Assembly (NCBI RefSeq): GCF_000001735.4
Contig: NC_003076.8
Location: forward strand, 26,291,835-26,355,834
Source of the DNA: Arabidopsis thaliana
Taxonomy: Eukaryota; Streptophyta; Magnoliopsida; Brassicales; Brassicaceae
Direction: 5' to 3'
DNA length: 64,000 nt
A program made the position numbers and the translations under genes. The notes under the pieces are model-generated. The model did not search any database and had not been told where the DNA came from. It saw only the letters and a list, made by a program, of their open reading frames with translations. Below are positions 61,261 to 64,000 of the stretch, one piece after another (position 1 is the stretch's first letter; the number at the start of each line of letters is the position of its first letter).

Positions 61261-61760
61261 ATGTTTCGAAGGAACAGGTTTCTGTCTTTGCCAATGGTGA
61301 TCGGTGCAGTTGTGTAAGTAGTCGTTTTATCTTAATTAGGCCCAAAGTCTGAATCTTGAATACTACGATTATGGTTTCCCCAAGATCTGGTAGATTCTTT
61401 TTCTTATTGGATGATATTGAAATAGAAAATGGTAGATTACTCTGTATCCAACTTGATTTTAAACAGTGTAGATTTTTTGAGGATTGGAATTGAATTTTTC
61501 TGAAAAGTAAGTAGAAAAAGATCATTACTTTAGCACAAATGGTATAATCTCCTGAAATTTGTCAAATGTCTGATTCATTCGTTAGTAGAGTGAAGCAATC
61601 TGAATAGGTTTGTTTTGGTTGCAGGATTGGTGTGGTTTCAGGGAAAGCTATTTTCGGGCCTCCGCTTGATCAGTACTGGAAAGAGAAGCTCGAACGAGAA
61701 GAAGCTGTTGTTGCCAAGGAAGAAGTCATTGAAAAGAGCTCAGATTCATCGTCAACCTAA
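61261..61760 (+). CDS. 62-aa single-pass membrane microprotein, PIGBOS-like
   Basis: Exons 61261-61313 and 61625-61760 (donor GT|GTAAGT, acceptor TTGCAG) give 62 aa. The protein starts MFRRNRFLSLP, has a Gly-rich membrane helix at about 11-30 (MVIGAVVIGVVSGKAIFGP) and then a soluble tail of charged residues (DQYWKEKLEREEAVVAKEE) ending in Ser-rich SSDSSST. The basic start, single helix and acidic/basic tail suggest an organelle outer-membrane or inner-membrane protein. It shares with the animal microprotein PIGBOS1, as I recall it, MFRR, glycines in the helix, and IFxPxxxQYxK. A site II promoter just upstream suits a mitochondrial protein. Function unknown in plants. Confidence 0.8.
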
Positions 61761-63866
61761 ACATGTTTGTACTATTTTATGAGCAGAGTGATGTAAATCA
61801 TACCGTGATTTAATTACGGATTACAACGAAGAGCTTGGACAAAATGTTTGCACGGAAGCATTGTTAATTTATTGTACAAGGTGTGATACTTACAGAAAGG
61901 CAAAACAGTGTAACAAATGTAGTAAGTGCCTTGCATTTCACGGTTTTGCAAATTGTTGGAGAATAATAATCCCTAAGCAGCACTCTTCTTATTCTCACTT
62001 CATCTTCCTCGGAGCAAAGTCAAAAACAAATTTGAATTTTGATAAATCCCAACTTCATTGAAGTGTTGAGCAGATTTTGATGCCACTTTGGTGACTTATG
62101 ATATTTCATTTCAAGTATCACTGCGACTTAGGATAGTATCTTGTTGTTAGGATATTTCATTTAGAGTTTGTCAAAAAAAAAAAAAAAATGGGATTAAGAG
62201 CTGGTCTTGTTGGCTTAGAAAACTCATCATCATCACCATGAGAGGCTGTGAAGTTAAGATCTCTTCCATGCCAGTAGTGGGCCTCTATTGTGTGTGGTCG
62301 GTCCACATTAAAATATTGTTATACATCAAATGTAATATTATTGGGTTCCTACAAATTACTGTTCTTGCTGAAATTTCAAAAAACGAGTGTGAAAATACTA
62401 CTTATGTTTTGTCAACAAAAATTCACCTGAAATGGAAGTAAGACACGTGGACAGCTCGATTCTTGCGATTCGGAAGAGGCGAGCCTTCGCGTCTCTCTAG
62501 AGTCCACCCATATTGCCACGTGGCTTTAAACCGTTACATGTGGCAAATCTCGTGTTGGTCGCTAATACACCTCATCATCATCATCTTCCAAAATTTACAA
62601 AGTCTTTTTTTGGGGTTAAAGTACAATTCTTTTTTCTTTTCCCTTATATATTTTTTTCTTTTTCTAATAATTATTTTGGTAATGTAGTTCCATGATCCTA
62701 AGGGTGGACTTCTATATTTTACATTTCCTATTAATACCACAAAGAACTGGAAACAACCATATATAGGAAAATACTCCTTTTTTTATTAATTTTTCTTAAT
62801 TTTGATTAATTATATCTCTTTTATCATAAAATCTCATAACATTTAATAGTTATAAGGTAAGTGTGTCAGAGATTAAAAGATTTTCCCAAATACTGTAGTA
62901 AAGATTTGTATTAAAAGATGGGAAAACAAAATATGAGATACAGTTGACCCAAAAAAAAAAAAAAAGACAATGAATCATACGTGTATATGTCATGTGTATC
63001 AGTGTATGTATAAGTATTAATTATTTTCTGCGTAGATATGATAAGTACTTGATAGATAGATACGATTTCGCATCAGTTTCGGCTTCTCTTTTTCTCGTCC
63101 ACCAACATAACTATTTCTCCTCTTTTCTAGCAAAAGTAAAAAATAAAAATTTACAATATTTTTCTTGCATAGAATCTCTCTCTCCATTTTTAGGATTCTT
63201 CTTCTTCTTCCATTAGTCTCTATTGAATCAGAATCTCAACTCTCAGGTAAATCTCTTTTCGTCTTCTTTTTTCCTTTTTCGTCTTGAAATTCTTGAGAAA
63301 ACTACAAACTCTCTCTCTGGTTTTTTCAAGACGATTCGGATTTGGATTCAGATTCTCATCTATGGTAATCGTGTGGTCAAAGACCGAACTGAATCTTTAT
63401 TGCTTTTTAATTGCTCTATTCATAATCAAAGTGTTTTTTTTCTTTTCCCAATGCGACTTCTTGATTCTATACGAACAACTATTCTTCCAAGTTGAGAGTA
63501 ATATTAATCTAACATAAACAACCATAGTTCTCTTGAATTTTGAACTACGAATTTTGGTTTTAAAAAACAGCTGAGAATTTGAATATCTTGAGCAATCTGC
63601 ATCTGATTTTGATTTCTGACATCCTGATTAAAAGTGGTTTCAGATTTGATTCTGAACCGAAGAAATAGGCGGCTTCTTATTTATCGTTAAGTTTAATATT
63701 AAACGTTGTATTGCTCTTTAAGTATCTTTAAAACCTCGTTTACTTCGTGTTATTATTCAATTTTGTTATAACAAACAAATTTTGATACGTTGCTCTCTTC
63801 TTCTTTGACTAAAAAAACACATGTTGGTACGTAGGTTGGATTTTGAGAGCTAATTAAATAGTTAAG
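61761..63866. other. Spacer and 5' region of ACR1
   Basis: Two G-boxes (CACGTG at 62444-62449 and 62517-62522), T/CT-rich leader around 63170-63246, and a probable 5' UTR intron 63247-63834 (CTCAG|GTAAATC ... ACGTAG). Two poly(A) cassettes, GTC-A16 at 62170-62188 and TTGACCC-A15 at 62944-62965. No other gene supported. Confidence 0.5.
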
Positions 63867-63940
63867 ATGATGGAAATAGCTTATCAGCCTCGGATTGATT
63901 CCGAGATTGAATCACTCGTCGAGAGAATCAATCCTCCAAG
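63867..63940 (+). CDS. ACR1: ACT domain repeat protein 1, first coding exon (cut by window end)
   Basis: The exon begins MMEIAYQPRIDSEIESLVER and ends at CCAAG|GTTAGT after 74 bases in phase 2; the gene continues past the window. The start matches my memory of ACR1, a protein of four ACT domains thought to sense small ligands such as amino acids. The identification rests on 24 residues and gene order. The G-boxes upstream may regulate it. Confidence 0.75.
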
Positions 63941-64000
63941 GTTAGTACCTTATTAATATTTTTATCATTATGTTGGATATTTTTTTTTTAATAAAGTAGT

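Overview
The window is plant nuclear DNA and almost certainly Arabidopsis thaliana. Several predicted proteins match, residue for residue and in length, A. thaliana proteins I know: HSL2, NFS1, XTH6, BCAT5, MYB68, ACS5, CGR3 and PSK5. Their order fits the distal long arm of chromosome 5, about At5g65710 to At5g65890; these locus assignments come from memory and no search was run. Genes have short AT-rich introns with GT..AG borders, spacers are AT-rich, and many promoters carry GGGCC/GCCCA (site II) elements and AAACCCTA telo-boxes. I found no rRNA, tRNA, CRISPR array or full-length transposon.

Layout. 1-9 kb (+): receptor kinase HSL2, mitochondrial cysteine desulfurase NFS1, cell-wall enzyme XTH6. 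9.9-16.1 kb: a divergent pair, the ubiquitin ligase FANCL (-) and mitochondrial 2-oxoglutarate dehydrogenase E1 (+), sharing a duplicated site II promoter. 16.4-26.8 kb (+): an S28 serine carboxypeptidase, the nuclear-matrix coiled-coil protein CRWN4, branched-chain aminotransferase BCAT5. 26.8-45 kb is gene-poor and holds R2R3-MYB gene MYB68 (+) and ACC synthase ACS5 (-) in long AT-rich spacers. 45-57 kb is dense: a relic of a U5 snRNP GTPase gene (-), a possible small membrane protein (+), CGR3 (-), a PPR protein (-), RLP57 (-), a plastid peroxiredoxin-like protein (-), an F-box protein (+) and an ankyrin/methyltransferase protein (-). 57-64 kb: the phytosulfokine precursor PSK5 (+), a 62-residue membrane microprotein (+) and the first coding exon of ACR1 (+).

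The genes do not form a pathway or operon. Exon structures were worked out by hand from reading frame and splice sites; each multi-exon model closes in frame at a plausible length. FANCL (ten exons) and PSK5 (the hormone lies wholly in exon 2) are the ones most easily missed by single-frame reading.

The observations most worth a second look are: (1) a set of very short insertions ending in TTGACC-like sequence plus poly(A), two with perfect 12 and 16 bp flanking direct repeats; (2) a 62-aa protein resembling the animal microprotein PIGBOS1; (3) a truncated U5-116K/Snu114 N-terminus with a possible intron border before its ATG; (4) duplicated promoter blocks at 11.6-11.8 kb and at 57.3/58.2 kb; (5) an overlapping upstream reading frame at HSL2.
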